Shown here: positions 44,119-55,599 of the stretch, in pieces
How the letters are laid out: each line of letters begins with the position of its first letter
How positions within the stretch are numbered: position 1 is the first letter of the stretch
Source: Antilocapra americana
Taxonomy: Eukaryota; Chordata; Mammalia; Artiodactyla; Antilocapridae
Reading direction: 5' to 3'
Length of the DNA: 64,000 nucleotides
NCBI GenBank assembly: GCA_007570785.1
Contig: ML661382.1
Span: forward strand, 1,119,526 to 1,183,525
Translations under genes and position numbers: made by a program
Notes under the pieces: generated by a model
What the model was told of the DNA's origin: nothing
The model's database searches: none
What the model saw: the letters and a program-made list of their open reading frames with translations, nothing else

Positions 44119-44262
44119 TTTAGGGACTTTCCTGGTGGCTCAGTGATTAAGACTTTGCCTTCCAATGCAGAGGGGTGCGGATTCAATCTTTGGTCAGAGA
44201 GCTACCATCCCACATACCTCAAGGCCAAAAAATCAGAACACAAACAACAGAAGCAACATTGT
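44119..44262 (+). mobile_element. CHR-type tRNA-derived SINE
   Basis: Plus-strand element: AGGGACTTTCCTGGTGGCTC head, CGGATTCAATCTTTGGTCAG B-box and an A-rich end with AACACAAACAACAG. Confidence 0.78.
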
Positions 44263-44324
44263 AACAAATTCAGTAAAGACTTAAAAATATAGCCCTTTTT
44301 AAAAAAAGAAAAGAAACGATCCTG

Positions 44325-46192
44325 TTAAGAGAATAAGAAGGGAATCGAAAAGCAAAGAGAAAAGGAAAGATATACCCATCTGAATGCAGAGATCCAAAGA
44401 ATAGCAAGGAGAGATAAGAAAGCCTTCCTCAGCGATCAAGGCAAAGAAATAGAGGAAAACAATAGAATGGGAAAGACTAGAGATCTCTTCAAGAAAATTA
44501 GAGATACCAAAGGAATATTTCATGCAAAGATGGCCTCAATAAAGGACAGAAATGGTAAGGACCTAACAGAAGCAGAAGATATTAAGAAGAGGTGGCAAGA
44601 ACACACAGAAGAACTGTACAAAAAGATCTTCAGGACCCAGCTAATCACGATGGTGTGATCACTCACCTAGAGCCAGACATCCTGGAATGTGAAGTCAAGA
44701 GGGCCTTAGAAAGCATCACTAGGAACAAAGCTAGTGGAGGTGATAGAATTCCAATTGAACTATTTCAAATCCGAAAAGACGATGCTGTGAAAATGCTGCA
44801 CTCAATATGCCAGCACATTTGGAAAACTCAGCAGTGGCCACAGGACTGGAAAAGGTCAGTTTTCATTCCAATCCCAAAGAAAGGCAATGCCAAAGAATTT
44901 TCAAACTACCACACAATTGCAGTCATCTCACACACTAGTAAAGTAATACTCAAAAGTCTCCAAGCCAGGCTTCAACAGTACGTGAACCATGAGCTTCCAG
45001 ATATTCAAGATGGATTTAGATAAGGCAGAGGAACCAGAGATCAAATTGCCAGCATCCATTGGATCATCAAAAAGTCAAGAGAGTTCCAGAAAAACATCTA
45101 CTTCTGCTTCATTGACTATGCCAAAGCCTTTGACTGTGTGGATCACAACAAACTGTGGACAATCCTTAAAGAGATGGGAATACTAGACCACCTGACCTGC
45201 CTTTTGAGAAATCTGTATGCAGGTCAGGAAGTAACAGTTAGAAATGGACATGGAACAAAAGACTGTTTCCAAATCGGGAAAGGAGAACGTCAAGGCTATA
45301 TATTGTCACCCTGATTATTTAACTTATATGCAGAGTATATCATGAGAAATGCTGGGCTGGATGCAGCACAGCTGGAATCTAGATTGCTGGGAGAAATATC
45401 AATAACCTCAGATATGCCGAATGACACCACCCTTATGGCAGAAAGTGAAGAAGAACGAAAGAGCCTATTGGTGAAAGTGAAAGAAGAGAGTGAAAAAGTT
45501 GGCTTAGAGCTCAACATTCAGAAAACTAAGATAATGGCATCTGGTCCCATCACTTCATGGTAAGTAGATGGGGAAACAGTGGAAACAGTGACAGACTTTG
45601 TTGTTTTGGGCTCCAAAATCACTTTGATGGTGACTGCAGCCATGAAATTAAAAGACGCTTGCTCCTTGGAAGAAAAGTTATGACCAACCTATTACAAGAC
45701 AGCATATTAAAAAGAAGAGACATTACTTTCCTAACAAAGGTCCATCTAGTCAAGGCTATGGTTTTTCCAGTAGTCATGTATGTATGTGAGAGTTGAACTA
45801 TAAAGAGCACTGATGAATTAATGCTTTTGAACTGTGATGTTGGAGAAGATTCTTGAGAGTCCTCTGGACTGCAAGGAGATCCAACTAGTTCATCCTAAAG
45901 GAAATCAATCCGGAGTATTCACTGGAAGGACTGATGCTGAAGCTGAAACTCTAATACTTTGGTCACCTGATGCAAAGAACTGATTCATCTGAAAAGACCC
46001 TGATGCTGGGAAAGATTGAAGGTGGTAGGAAAAAAGGACAGCAGAGGATGAATTTGTTGAATGGCATCACCGACTCAATGAAACTGAGTTTGAATAAACT
46101 CCTGGAGTTGGTGATGGACAGGGAGGCCTGGAGTGCTGAAGTCCATGGGGTCGCAAAGAGTCAGACACGACTGAAAACTGAACTAACTGACT
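44325..46192 (+). mobile_element. BovB (RTE) LINE, 5'-truncated, plus-strand copy
   Basis: The 3' part of a BovB non-LTR retrotransposon. It encodes pieces of the reverse transcriptase: ALESITRNKASGGDRIPIEL at about 44707, PQDWKRSVFIPIPKKGNAKE at about 44840, then DYAKAFDCVDH near 45115. The frame is broken by a TAA at 45021-45023 where the other copy has Lys, and by further shifts around the catalytic YADD region near 45413. The 3' end carries the typical GTCCATGGGGTCGCAAAGAG sequence and ends at about 46192. It is inactive, and its sequence is repeated in inverted orientation at 46694-48560. Confidence 0.93.
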
Positions 46193-46489
46193 GGCCTACA
46201 CAGTGGAGAGCCCCAGGCCTGGAGTTCAGAAGAAAGGTCAGGGCTAGAGTTAGACTTGGAGCTGTCTGCATAAGGATGGAAAGTAAATCCATGTTGTACT
46301 CACCCAGGGCAAGTGTTAAGAGTGAGGAGAGAAGAAGACTGAGGACAGAGCCCTGAGCTGGACCAACAACTAAGGGTTAGGTGGAGGAGAACAGCCCACA
46401 GGGGCAGGAGAAAAATTAGGGGAGTCAAGGAACAACAGAGAGGCCATGTTCAGTAAGAAGGGAGTGACTGAAAAGTTGAATCTGAAGGG

Positions 46490-46592
46490 ATTTCTTTCTC
46501 AATCCACTGGCTAAGACCCCAAGCTCCCAATGCAGGGAACCTGAGTTCAGTCCCTGGTCAGGGAACTAGATCCCTTATGCTTCAATTATTAA
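46490..46592 (+). mobile_element. CHR-type SINE remnant
   Basis: Plus-strand remnant with CAATCCACTGGCTAAGACCC, TTCAGTCCCTGGTCAGGGAA and CTAGATCCCTTATGCTTCA, in the gap between the two BovB copies. Confidence 0.7.
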
Positions 46593-46693
46593 TATCATTT
46601 CAGAATGCAATGCATATAAAAAGCATTCATTAGGTATTAAAATTCTTTTTGTGAACTGAGTTCTCTCAAAACCATGTGCATTTTACACTTGCT

Positions 46694-49270
46694 CAGTTCA
46701 GTTTAGTCACTCAGTCATGTCCAACTCTTTGCGACCCGATGAACTGCAGCACGCCAGGCCTCCCTGTCCATCATCAACTCCCGGAGTCCACCCAAACCCA
46801 TGTCCATTGAGTCGGTAATGCCATCCAGCATCTCATCCTCCATTGTCCCCTTCTCCTCACACCTTCAATCTTTCTCAGCATCAGGGTCTTTTCAAATGAG
46901 TCACTTCTTCACATCAGGGAGCCAAAGTAGTGGAGTTTCAGGTTCAGCATCAGTCCTTCCAATGAATATTCAGGACTGATCTCCTTTACGATGGACTTGT
47001 TGGATCTCCTTGCAGTCCAAGAGACTCTCAAGAGTCTTCTCCAACATCACAGTTCAAAAGCACCAATTCTTCAGTGCTCAGCTTTTTTTATAGTCCAACA
47101 CTCACATCCGTACATGATCACTGGAAAAACCATAGCTTTGACTAGACAGACCTTTGTTGGCAAAGTAATGTCTCTGCTTTTTAATATGCTGTCTAGGTTG
47201 GTCATAACTTTTCTTTCAAGGAGCTAGCGTCTTTTAATTTCATGGCTGCAATCACTATCTGCAGTGATTTTGGAGCCCAGAAAAATAAAGTCAGCCATTG
47301 TTTCCACTGTTTCCCTATCTATCTGCCATGAAGTGATGGGAACAGATGCCATGATCTTAGTTTTCTGAGTGTTGAGCTTCAAGCCTACTTTTTCACTCTC
47401 CTCTTTCACTTTCATCAAGAGGCTCTTTAGTTCTTCACTTTCTGCCATAAGGGTGGTGTCATCGGCATATCTGAGGTTATTGATATTTCTCCCAGCAACC
47501 TTGATTCCAGCTTGTGCTTCATCCAGCCCAGCATTTCTCATGATATACTCTGCATATAAGGGTGACAATATATAGCCTTGACATACTCCTTTCCCGATTT
47601 GCAAACAGTCTTTTGTTCCATGTCCATTTCTAACTGTTACTTCCTGACCTGCATACAGATTTCTCAAAAGGCAGGTCAGGTGGTCTAGTATTCCCATCTC
47701 TTTAAGGATTGTCCACGGTTTGTCGTGATCCACACAGTCAAAGGCTTTGGCATAGTCAATAAAGCAGAAGTAGATGTTTTTCTGGAACTCTCTTGCTTTT
47801 TTGATGATCCAATGGATGCTGGCAATTTGATCTCTGGTTCCTCTGCCTTTTCTAAAACCAGCTTGAACATCTGGAAGCTCATGGTTCACGTATTGTTGAA
47901 GCCTGGCTTGGAGAATTTTAAGTATTACTTTGCTGGCGTGTGAGATGAGTGCAATGGTGTGGTAGTTTGAGTATTCTTTAGCATTGCCTTTCTTTGGGAT
48001 TGGAATGAAAACTGACCTTTTCCAGTCCTGTGGCCACTGCTGAGTTTTCCAAATGTGCTGGCATATTGAGTGCAGCATTTTCACAGCATCGTCTTTTTGG
48101 ATTTGAAATAGTTCAATTGGAATTCTATCACCTCCACTAGCTTTGTTCCTAGTGATGCTTTCTAAGGCCCTCTTGACTTCACATTCCAGGATGTCTGGCT
48201 CTAGGTGAATGATCACACCATCGTGATTAGCTGGGTCCTGAAGATCTTTTTGTACAGTTCTTCTGTGTGTTCTTGCCACCTCTTCTTAATATCTTCTGCT
48301 TCTGTTAGGTCCTTACCATTTCTGTCCTTTATTGAGGCCATCTTTGCATGAAATATTCCTTTGGTATCTCTAATTTTCTTGAAGAGATCTCTAGTCTTTC
48401 CCATTCTATTGTTTTCCTCTATTTCTTTGCCTTGATCGCTGAGGAAGGCTTTCTTATCTCTCCTTGCTATTCTTTGGAACTCTGCATTAAATGGGTATAT
48501 CTTTCCTTTACTCCTTTGCTTTTCACTTCTCCTCTTTTCACAGCTTTTTGTAAGGCCTCCTCAGACAGCCATTTTGCCTTTTTGCATTTCTTCTTCTTGG
48601 GGATGGTCTAGATCCCTGTCTCTTGTATAATGTCACGAACCTCTGTCCATAGTACTTCAGGCATTCTCTCTATCAGATCTAATCCCTTGAATCTATTTGT
48701 CACTTCCACTGTATAATTGTAAGGGATTTGACTTAGGTCCTACCTGAATGGTTGACTGGTTTTCCCTGCTTTCTGCAATTTACATCTGAATTTGGCAATA
48801 AGGAGTTCATGATCTGAGCCACAGTCAGCTCCCAGTCTTGTTTTTGCTGACTGTATATAGTGTTTCCAACTTTGACTGCAAAGAATATATAATCACTCTG
48901 ATTTCAGTGTTGACCATCTGGTGATGTCCATGTGTAGAGTTTTCTCCTGTGTTATTGGAAGAGGGTGTTTGCTACGACCAGTGCATTCTCTTGGCAATAC
49001 GCCAAGGCCAAATTTGCCTGTTCCTTCATGTATTTCTTGACTTCCTACTTTTGGATTCCAGTCCCATGTAATGAAAAGGACATCTGTTTTGGGTGTTAGT
49101 TCTAGAAGATCTTGTAGGTCTTCATAGAACTGTTCAACTTCAGCTTCTTCAGCATTACTGGTCAGGGCATAGACTCGGATTACTGTGATATTGAATGGTT
49201 TGCCTTGGAAACGAACAGAGATCATTCTGTCGTTTTTGAGATTGCATCCAGATTCTGCATTTCGGATTCT
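46694..49270 (-). mobile_element. BovB (RTE) LINE, 5'-truncated, minus-strand copy
   Basis: Longer BovB copy on the minus strand. A 351-codon open frame (47224-48279) encodes much of the reverse transcriptase: ALESITRNKASGGDRIPIEL, PKKGNAKEYSNYHTIALISH, FRKGRGTRDQIASIHWI, DYAKAFDCVDHDKPW and the catalytic YADDTTLMAE motif. Upstream on the same strand, 48893-49225 encodes the end of the APE-type endonuclease (DVLFITWDWNPKVGSQEIHE) in a separate frame. The element is thus broken and truncated before the endonuclease start. BovB is known to have entered ruminants by horizontal transfer and is unrelated to the L1 machinery. Confidence 0.94.
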
Positions 49271-49745
49271 TTTGTTGACTATGATAGCTACTGCATCATA
49301 CTACTTCACCTCTACTATGTAGGCCAAGGACACTTCAGAGGGAACATGTCTAAAAATGAACACAGCATCTTTCTCCCAAACCTGCTCTTCTTTCTGTGTA
49401 ACCTTAGAGAATGACACCATTAGTCTGCCTGAGACAGAAATCTGGAAGTCACTCTTGGCATCTCTTCTCCTTCACCCTCTAAACCTAGTTCTCCCATAAG
49501 TCCTATCGGTGCCATTCTATCTATCTGATTCTATGCACTTCTCATTTTTGCCACTGTCACTCTTGTCCAAGCTCTTGTTTTGCCAGGACATGTTTAAATG
49601 TCTTCTAACTGGCACCTATTGGTAGCTTTCTCACACTCAATACCCTCCTTGTATTCTATTCTCCTATAGCACCTAGAGTGATATTTTCCCCCCTAGAATT
49701 CATACAGGATTAAAGTCCTTCCCTGTTTAAAGTGTTAGAATGGGG

Positions 49746-49932
49746 GACTTACCTGGAGGTCTAGTGGTTAAGACTCCACACTCCAATGCAGGAGTCCTGG
49801 GCTTGATCCCTGGTCAGGGAACTAGATTTCACAGGACACAACGGAAAAAAAGATCTTGCATGTTGCAAGGAAGATCATAGATCTTGCATGCTACAACTAA
49901 GACCTGGTGCAGTCAAATAAATCAATAATTTT
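49746..49932 (+). mobile_element. CHR-type tRNA-derived SINE
   Basis: Plus-strand element: GGACTTACCTGGAGGTCTAG head, GGGCTTGATCCCTGGTCAGG, TGCTACAACTAAGACCTGG and an AAATAAATCAATAAT tail. Confidence 0.85.
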
Positions 49933-49949
49933 TTAATTAAAAAATAAAA

Positions 49950-50560
49950 TGTTTAAATGGCTATCATAAAAAAGACAAGTGATAAGTATTAGTGAGAATG
50001 GGGAGAAATGCAACTCTTGTGCACTACTGATAGGAATGTAAGTTGGTTCAGCCACTATGGCAAGCTGTATAAAGGTCCCTCAAAAAATTAAAAATTTAAC
50101 TACCATATGATACAGCAGTCTCACTTCTAGGTATATATCCAAGGGAAATGAAAATAGAAAATAAAAGAGATATCTTCACTCCCATGTTCATTGCAGCATT
50201 ATTTACAATAGCCAAAATATGGAAACCATCTGAGTGTATTCATCATCAGTAGATGAATGGATAAAGACAATGTGTGATATAACATCTTCTTTATCCATCC
50301 ATCTATTGATATATATATATGGGAATATTACTCACCCATGAAAAATAAGGAATCCCGTCATTTATGACAATAGGGATGGACCCTGAGGGCATTTTACTAA
50401 GTGAAATAAACCAGACAAAGACAAATACTGTACAGCATCACTATGTGTAGAATCTAAAAAAGAAGAAAAAGAAGTCAAACTTATAGAAAGAAAGAGTGGA
50501 AAAGTGATTACAGGGACTAGAGGGTAGGGGAAATAGGGAGAGGTTGGTAAAAGGGTACAA
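49950..50560 (+). mobile_element. Old L1 3' region
   Basis: Plus-strand L1 3' landmarks in order: GATAAGTATTAGTGAGAATG, ACCATATGATACAGCAGTCT, TTCATTGCAGCATTATTTAC, GGATGGACCCTGAGGGCATT and AGTGAAATAAACCAGACAAA. Confidence 0.82.
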
Positions 50561-50599
50561 AGTCTTAGCTATAAGATGAACAAATTTCAGAGCACAGCA

Positions 50600-52685
50600 T
50601 TCCACATGATCTCTCCCAACTACTTCCCCAGCTTCATTTTGGACAACTTACCCCCTAGCACTCTTCATGTCAATTTTTCTGAACTTCTTTAATTTTCTGA
50701 GTACCTTATCCTCTCAACTTCAGGTCTTTGTACACACTGATCTGTCTGATTGTAAGTCTCTTCCTCTGCTGTCCTCACTTCATTGATTCATCTGCTTATT
50801 CTTTTGTTCATTTGACAAGTAGCTGTTGAAAGCTTACCATGTGACTGCACTGTAGGGATACAGCAGTGAAGATCACAGACCTGGTCCTTCCACTCATGAG
50901 GCATCCTGGAGAAGGAGACAGAAAATCAACAAGTAAGCACATGAGCAAGATGATGGAAAAGTGACAAATGTTATGATGGAAATAAAATAAGGTTGAAATG
51001 AGAGGGCTACATTAGATGGGTGGTCAAAAAGGACTCTTTGTGAAGGTGATTTGTAAACTGAGTCTTGGATGATGAAAAAGATACCAGTTATACTAAGAGT
51101 TTAGGCAGGGGGTAGTTCTAGGCAACCAGAACAGTTTTGCAAAGCCCTAAGATAAGAACAAGATTTGTTTATTAAAGAAAGAGGAAGATGGCCTGATTTG
51201 TTGGAGTCCAGTGACCAAGGAATCTAGAGATTAGGTCTAAGCAAGGGCTAGATTGTATAAAGTTTTATGGACCATTGTAATGAATTTCCATTTTATTCTA
51301 AGCGCAAATCAGAACTGTGCATGACATGATTTATGTTTTAAAAGATTCACTTTGGCTTCTTCTTGGATTGAAATGGGGGTGAGAGCAAGAGTAGAAACAG
51401 AGGTGATTTGAATGGTAAGCCCAGTTGTCCAGGTAAGCAATGGATTAAGGCATTAATAGTACGAGAAAAGTGGAAGAAATGAATGAATTCAGAATACATT
51501 ATGGAGGCAGTTAGTCAGACCTTTCTGATGGGGATAAGGGGAAGAAGAGAAAGGAAAATCAACAGTAACTACTAGATATTTGACTTGAGTAAATGGGCAG
51601 GTAGTGGAGCCATTTTCTGAGATGGCCAAGATGGGAAAGGAACAGTTTTGTGGGTGGTCAGGGAAGATATCAAAGTTCCACATGGGGCATTTTGAGTTTG
51701 AGATGTTTATGAGACATCCAGGTAGGGGTGGGGATGTCAAGAGAGCAGCTGGATGTGAGTCTGGAGCTAGGAGGAAAAAGATGACAACTAAGCTACAGAT
51801 GGGACATGAGTCTGGAAGTCATCTGTGTATGGCTGGGGGAATCAGAGAAATATCAGAGGGGAAACATTCTAGGCAGAGCTTAGAGATCTGTAGGGTCCCT
51901 CCCAGTTTGGGGATTCTGGGCTATTTCCTCTGCTTGGATACTTGACCTTTACAGGGCTCCAGGCTCTACACATACTCTTGCTTCATCTTCACCTTCACTG
52001 AGACACCTGTCTGATTCCAGAGAGTCCAGAGGAGCAGGTGGGGCAGAGGACAACAGTGGAAGGAAAAGTCAATGTTGAAGGGCAAGCTTTACTCTGAAAC
52101 TTTCCAATGAAAATTTCCATTGGCCTGAAGACCTAGAAGAACAAAGATGAAATGCTTGGTAAAAATACCTGGCCTCGAGCTTCTAGAAAGTGTTCCTTCT
52201 CTGTTTTCCCTTCCAGGGTATATCCTGTACTTTCCCCATCGCAGCGTGAATCAGTGGAGGTATAACTGCCCTTTTGCTTGTCTATCTCCCACCTAGACTG
52301 TGAGCAACACAAGGACAGGGGCCATGCTTGTCTGGTTCATTTGAACCAGACCATATGTTAGTGCTTGACGCTGAGTCGACGCTTAATGAGAGTTTGCTCA
52401 TTAATGAGGTTAGAGTACATTGTCATTCTTCTGATGTGTCTGGAAAGCGGGTGGCCCAAGTAGTAATCTGGGAACCTAGATCAGGACTCCAAACAGGATA
52501 AAAAGTTGTTTCGTCACTCCTCCAAGGAAAGAACCCTGCCCAAGTGTATGGGGTGTGAGGTCCCCTAGTTCCAAGGCCACTAGTTTCTGGAGGGAATTAG
52601 CAGAGACCTTTAGTTAGTGAAATAAGGGACAGTAAAGGAGAATACTTATCAGGCTTAGAGGAAATTTTATTGATAGAAGGGAATA
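50600..52685. other. Intergenic, old repeats only
   Basis: About 50790-51300 reads like an old LINE-type repeat (ACAGCAGTGAAGATCACAGA; CACTTTGGCTTCTTCTTGGA). About 52290-52420 resembles an L2 3' end (TGTGAGCAACACAAGGACAG). No gene recognised. Confidence 0.5.
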
Positions 52686-52687
52686 AT

Positions 52688-52806
52688 TTTTTTTTTTTTT
52701 TTTTGCCATACTGCTCAGTATGTGGAACTTCCCCAATAAGAGATCAAACCTGAGTCTCCAGCAGTGGAAGTGTGTAGTCTCAACCACTGGACCACTGGAG
52801 ACATTC
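52688..52806 (-). mobile_element. CHR-type tRNA-derived SINE
   Basis: Minus-strand element: poly(T) start at about 52688-52704, GGAACTTCCCCAATAAGAGA, CTCAACCACTGGACCACTGG. Confidence 0.75.
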
Positions 52807-53750
52807 AGAAGGCAATCATTTTTAAATGCCTGTCCCCTCTATCACCCTGTGACTCCTCAAGGACAAAGACTCGATCGGATTCACATCTGTTTTCCCAACA
52901 GTACTCAAAACTGTCTCCAGCACATAGTATTCCTCAATAAAAAATTGCTAAAATGAATCGAAGCCCAGTAGCCCAAGGTTATCGGCCAATTGCCAGCTGC
53001 AAAGAGCTTGGCACATGGCACCGCAGCTCAACCCCAGGCAGGGTAGCGCTGCTGGAACTAGAGCCTCAGGGAGACACAACTGAATGTCCTAAGTCCAGAA
53101 GCTTCTGGAAGCTTCACCTTCTCATAGCCCATGACATGAATAATTCAGGACAAGACTGGTGGTCAGGTTTGGGAAGGACACTGAGAGTGGAGGGGAACAA
53201 GACCTGTCCATGTTGCCTAGTTAGAGAAGCAGGGACTGCAGGCATCCTAGGGACTCCCCCAAGGAGAGTGCTAGGAACATCCTAGGGACAGCCCTCCCCT
53301 AAGGGTTCCCCTCAGCTGGCCCCGTCTCTCAAGGCCCCTGCCCACAGATCCTGCCCCTGAGGAGACTCAGCTTCATCCCCAGGCTCCCCACACTCAGGTT
53401 ATGCGTTCAGCTAGTCTTCCCCCTTGGCACCCCTGTTCTGCTCTCACCAGGGAAGAACTATTGCATTCATTTCTAAGCTGAGAACGATTCCTTTATTGCC
53501 TCTTCAGCTTTGTGTCTCAGGCATAAAGGAACTTCAGAATCAGGCTGGAGAATTCTCCCATTCTGAGGCCTCTACAGGCTTCTGTGGAGAGACATCCTAC
53601 ATGGGGACTGGAACTATTAGTCCAGGTACTGTTTAGTTTACAACTATGGACTCCTGACCTTTCTCTGCAAGTCTAAACTTATATGTAGTCCCAGGAAAAG
53701 AACACTTGACTGAATCAAAGGGCTTGGGTTCTTTGCCTTGGCTTCAGACA
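52807..53750. other. Intergenic, no gene seen
   Basis: Open frames at 52953-53285 and 53424-53636 have no recognisable product. 52840-52945 resembles an L2 3' end (CACATAGTATTCCTCAATAA). Confidence 0.5.
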
Positions 53751-53751
53751 G

Positions 53752-53882
53752 CGGAGTGGAGAAAGAAATGGCAAATTACTCCAGCGTTCTTGCCTGGGAA
53801 ATCCCATGGACAGAGGAACCTGGTAGACAGTCCACGGAGTCGCAAACAAGTCAGACATGAGTGAGTGACTAAATGACAACAG
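53752..53882 (+). mobile_element. BovA SINE fragment
   Basis: Plus-strand BovA core without the tRNA-like head: GGCAAATTACTCCAGCGTTC, TTGCCTGGGAAATCCCATGG, GAGTCGCAAACAAGTCAGAC. Confidence 0.82.
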
Positions 53883-53904
53883 CAGCAGACAGTGGAGACT
53901 GGTG

Positions 53905-54128
53905 GTTAGTGCATGAGGTTTGGAGGTAGGCCTGGCCCTAATCCAAGCCTCAACACTAGTTTGCTTTGTGGACTTTAGTAAATCACACAGGCTCTGAAAG
54001 TCTCTGTTTCCTTATTTGTAAAATGAGGATAATAAAGATACCTCCTGTACAAGGTTCTGGGGAGGATTTAATGAGATAATATACACAGAATACCCAGAGC
54101 ATTGTCTAGTCCTTACTAAACTTCAGTG
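53905..54128 (+). mobile_element. MIR SINE
   Basis: Plus-strand MIR: GACAGTGGAGACTGGTGGTT, TTGTAAAATGAGGATAATAA, AGGATTTAATGAGATAATAT and CAGAGCATTGTCTAGTCC. Confidence 0.8.
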
Positions 54129-54304
54129 AACGATAGTTCCTTTCCCTTCTTAATGGGGGAATGCATGCAAACAAGAACCTAAAAGGTTTCAGTGAGTGGA
54201 AAACATCCCTTCCCATCCCCACTGTCCCTTTTCAGGATCAGAGCTTCATTACCTCTTGCTGGGATCATTGCAATAGTCTCCCAGCATAACCACTGTTGAC
54301 TTAA

Positions 54305-54780
54305 AAAAATAGTCACAACCTAACAGTTGAGAGTTATATTTTATTTGGTGGCAATTTTTAGGACTTTAAGCCAGGAGATAGCATCTCAAGTAACCCTGAG
54401 AGAACTTCTTTGAAAAGGGGTGTTGAGGCTGGTGTGGGATGGGAGGAGTCAAGTAGTACAGAAGTTTGTAACAAAGGGCAGGTAGTCCGAACATCAAGAG
54501 TACTTTCGTGAATTAAAGAAAACCAGATATCTCAAGTTAAGAAATTTAGTGCTTTTCTATGTATGGGAAGATGCAAAAGTCTGGGCTCACTGAAATCATT
54601 TCTTTCATATGCATCTCAGTTATCTGGGGCCAGCAAGCCTGTATTTTCCCTCAGTGCTCACCCTAAGGAGTAGCTGCAGCCTGATGACTGCCCATCAAAG
54701 ATATTGTTCTCTTTCCTGGTTGCCCTGGAGGGCTAGAATCCATGATGACTGTGATATCCTTGTTTATTGATATGGCAGGA
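54305..54780 (-). mobile_element. Probable ruminant ERV LTR fragment
   Basis: Resembles a recurrent ruminant LTR-type repeat: TTATATTTTATTTGGTGGCA, ACTTTAAGCCAGGAGATAGC, ACCAGATATCTCAAGTTAAG and TTAGTGCTTTTCTATGTATG. No clear TG...CA edges or duplication were seen. The family name is not recalled with certainty. Confidence 0.45.
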
Positions 54781-55599
54781 AACACTCCATTTCTTACCAC
54801 CCACACCTATCTTGAACCTGTCTTTATTTTCTGTCATTGTTCTGCTTTCCACCTTCCTGGGCAGCTCATATCCACCTAATTTAGACCAAATTCCTTAGTT
54901 TGAAGGTCAGGATCCTCTGTAAGTTGATCCAACCCACAGTTCCCCAACAGTCATGGTGAAAAATAACTGCAGGAGGTGGGGTGTGAACACTGGATCCCAG
55001 TCTTGGATTGACTACAATCTTCCCAGATGACTGAGTAAGCCATTAATCTGTTTCCACCTCCAGAAACTGAAGTATTGATCTTAACATTGCCTCATGGGAT
55101 GCCATGATTTATAGCTAATCATCCATCTTTACTGCTAACCCAGTGGAGCCATGGACAGGGACCGTACACATCACTGCATCCTTAGCATTCGGCACAGTAT
55201 CTAGCACGGGGTACGTAGTTGTTGAACAAATGAATAAAGAGCATGGTGTGGATTACCTGTGTTGCGACCCAGGTGAGGCACCTTGCACTGTTCCCAGGAG
55301 GCTCGCCCAAATGGTAACTGTGGCTGTGCAGCCTACTAGTGAAGTGACTTTAGGCAAATCCCCTTCTTTCTCTGGACATATTCATGGATCTGTACTAGGA
55401 GGGCACTGAAGGCACGTATTTACTGTATTATTAGGCAGAGCATACAGGAGGAGCTCAAAACATGTTTTCTCAGTGGATGGCGCCTCTTCCAAGGCTCTGA
55501 ATGGGGTGGCTGCTGTCTAAACCAGAGTCTGAGTTTTTTCCTGGGGCCTGGTTCCACTCTGCCTTTTACCCTCAGGGGGAGACGGGGCCTCCTCTGATC

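Noticed and set aside
52331..52350. Palindrome with 9-bp arms (TCTGGTTCA / TGAACCAGA)
   Set aside because: Short, isolated, inside an L2-like stretch; a 20-bp palindrome of this kind is not remarkable in 64 kb.
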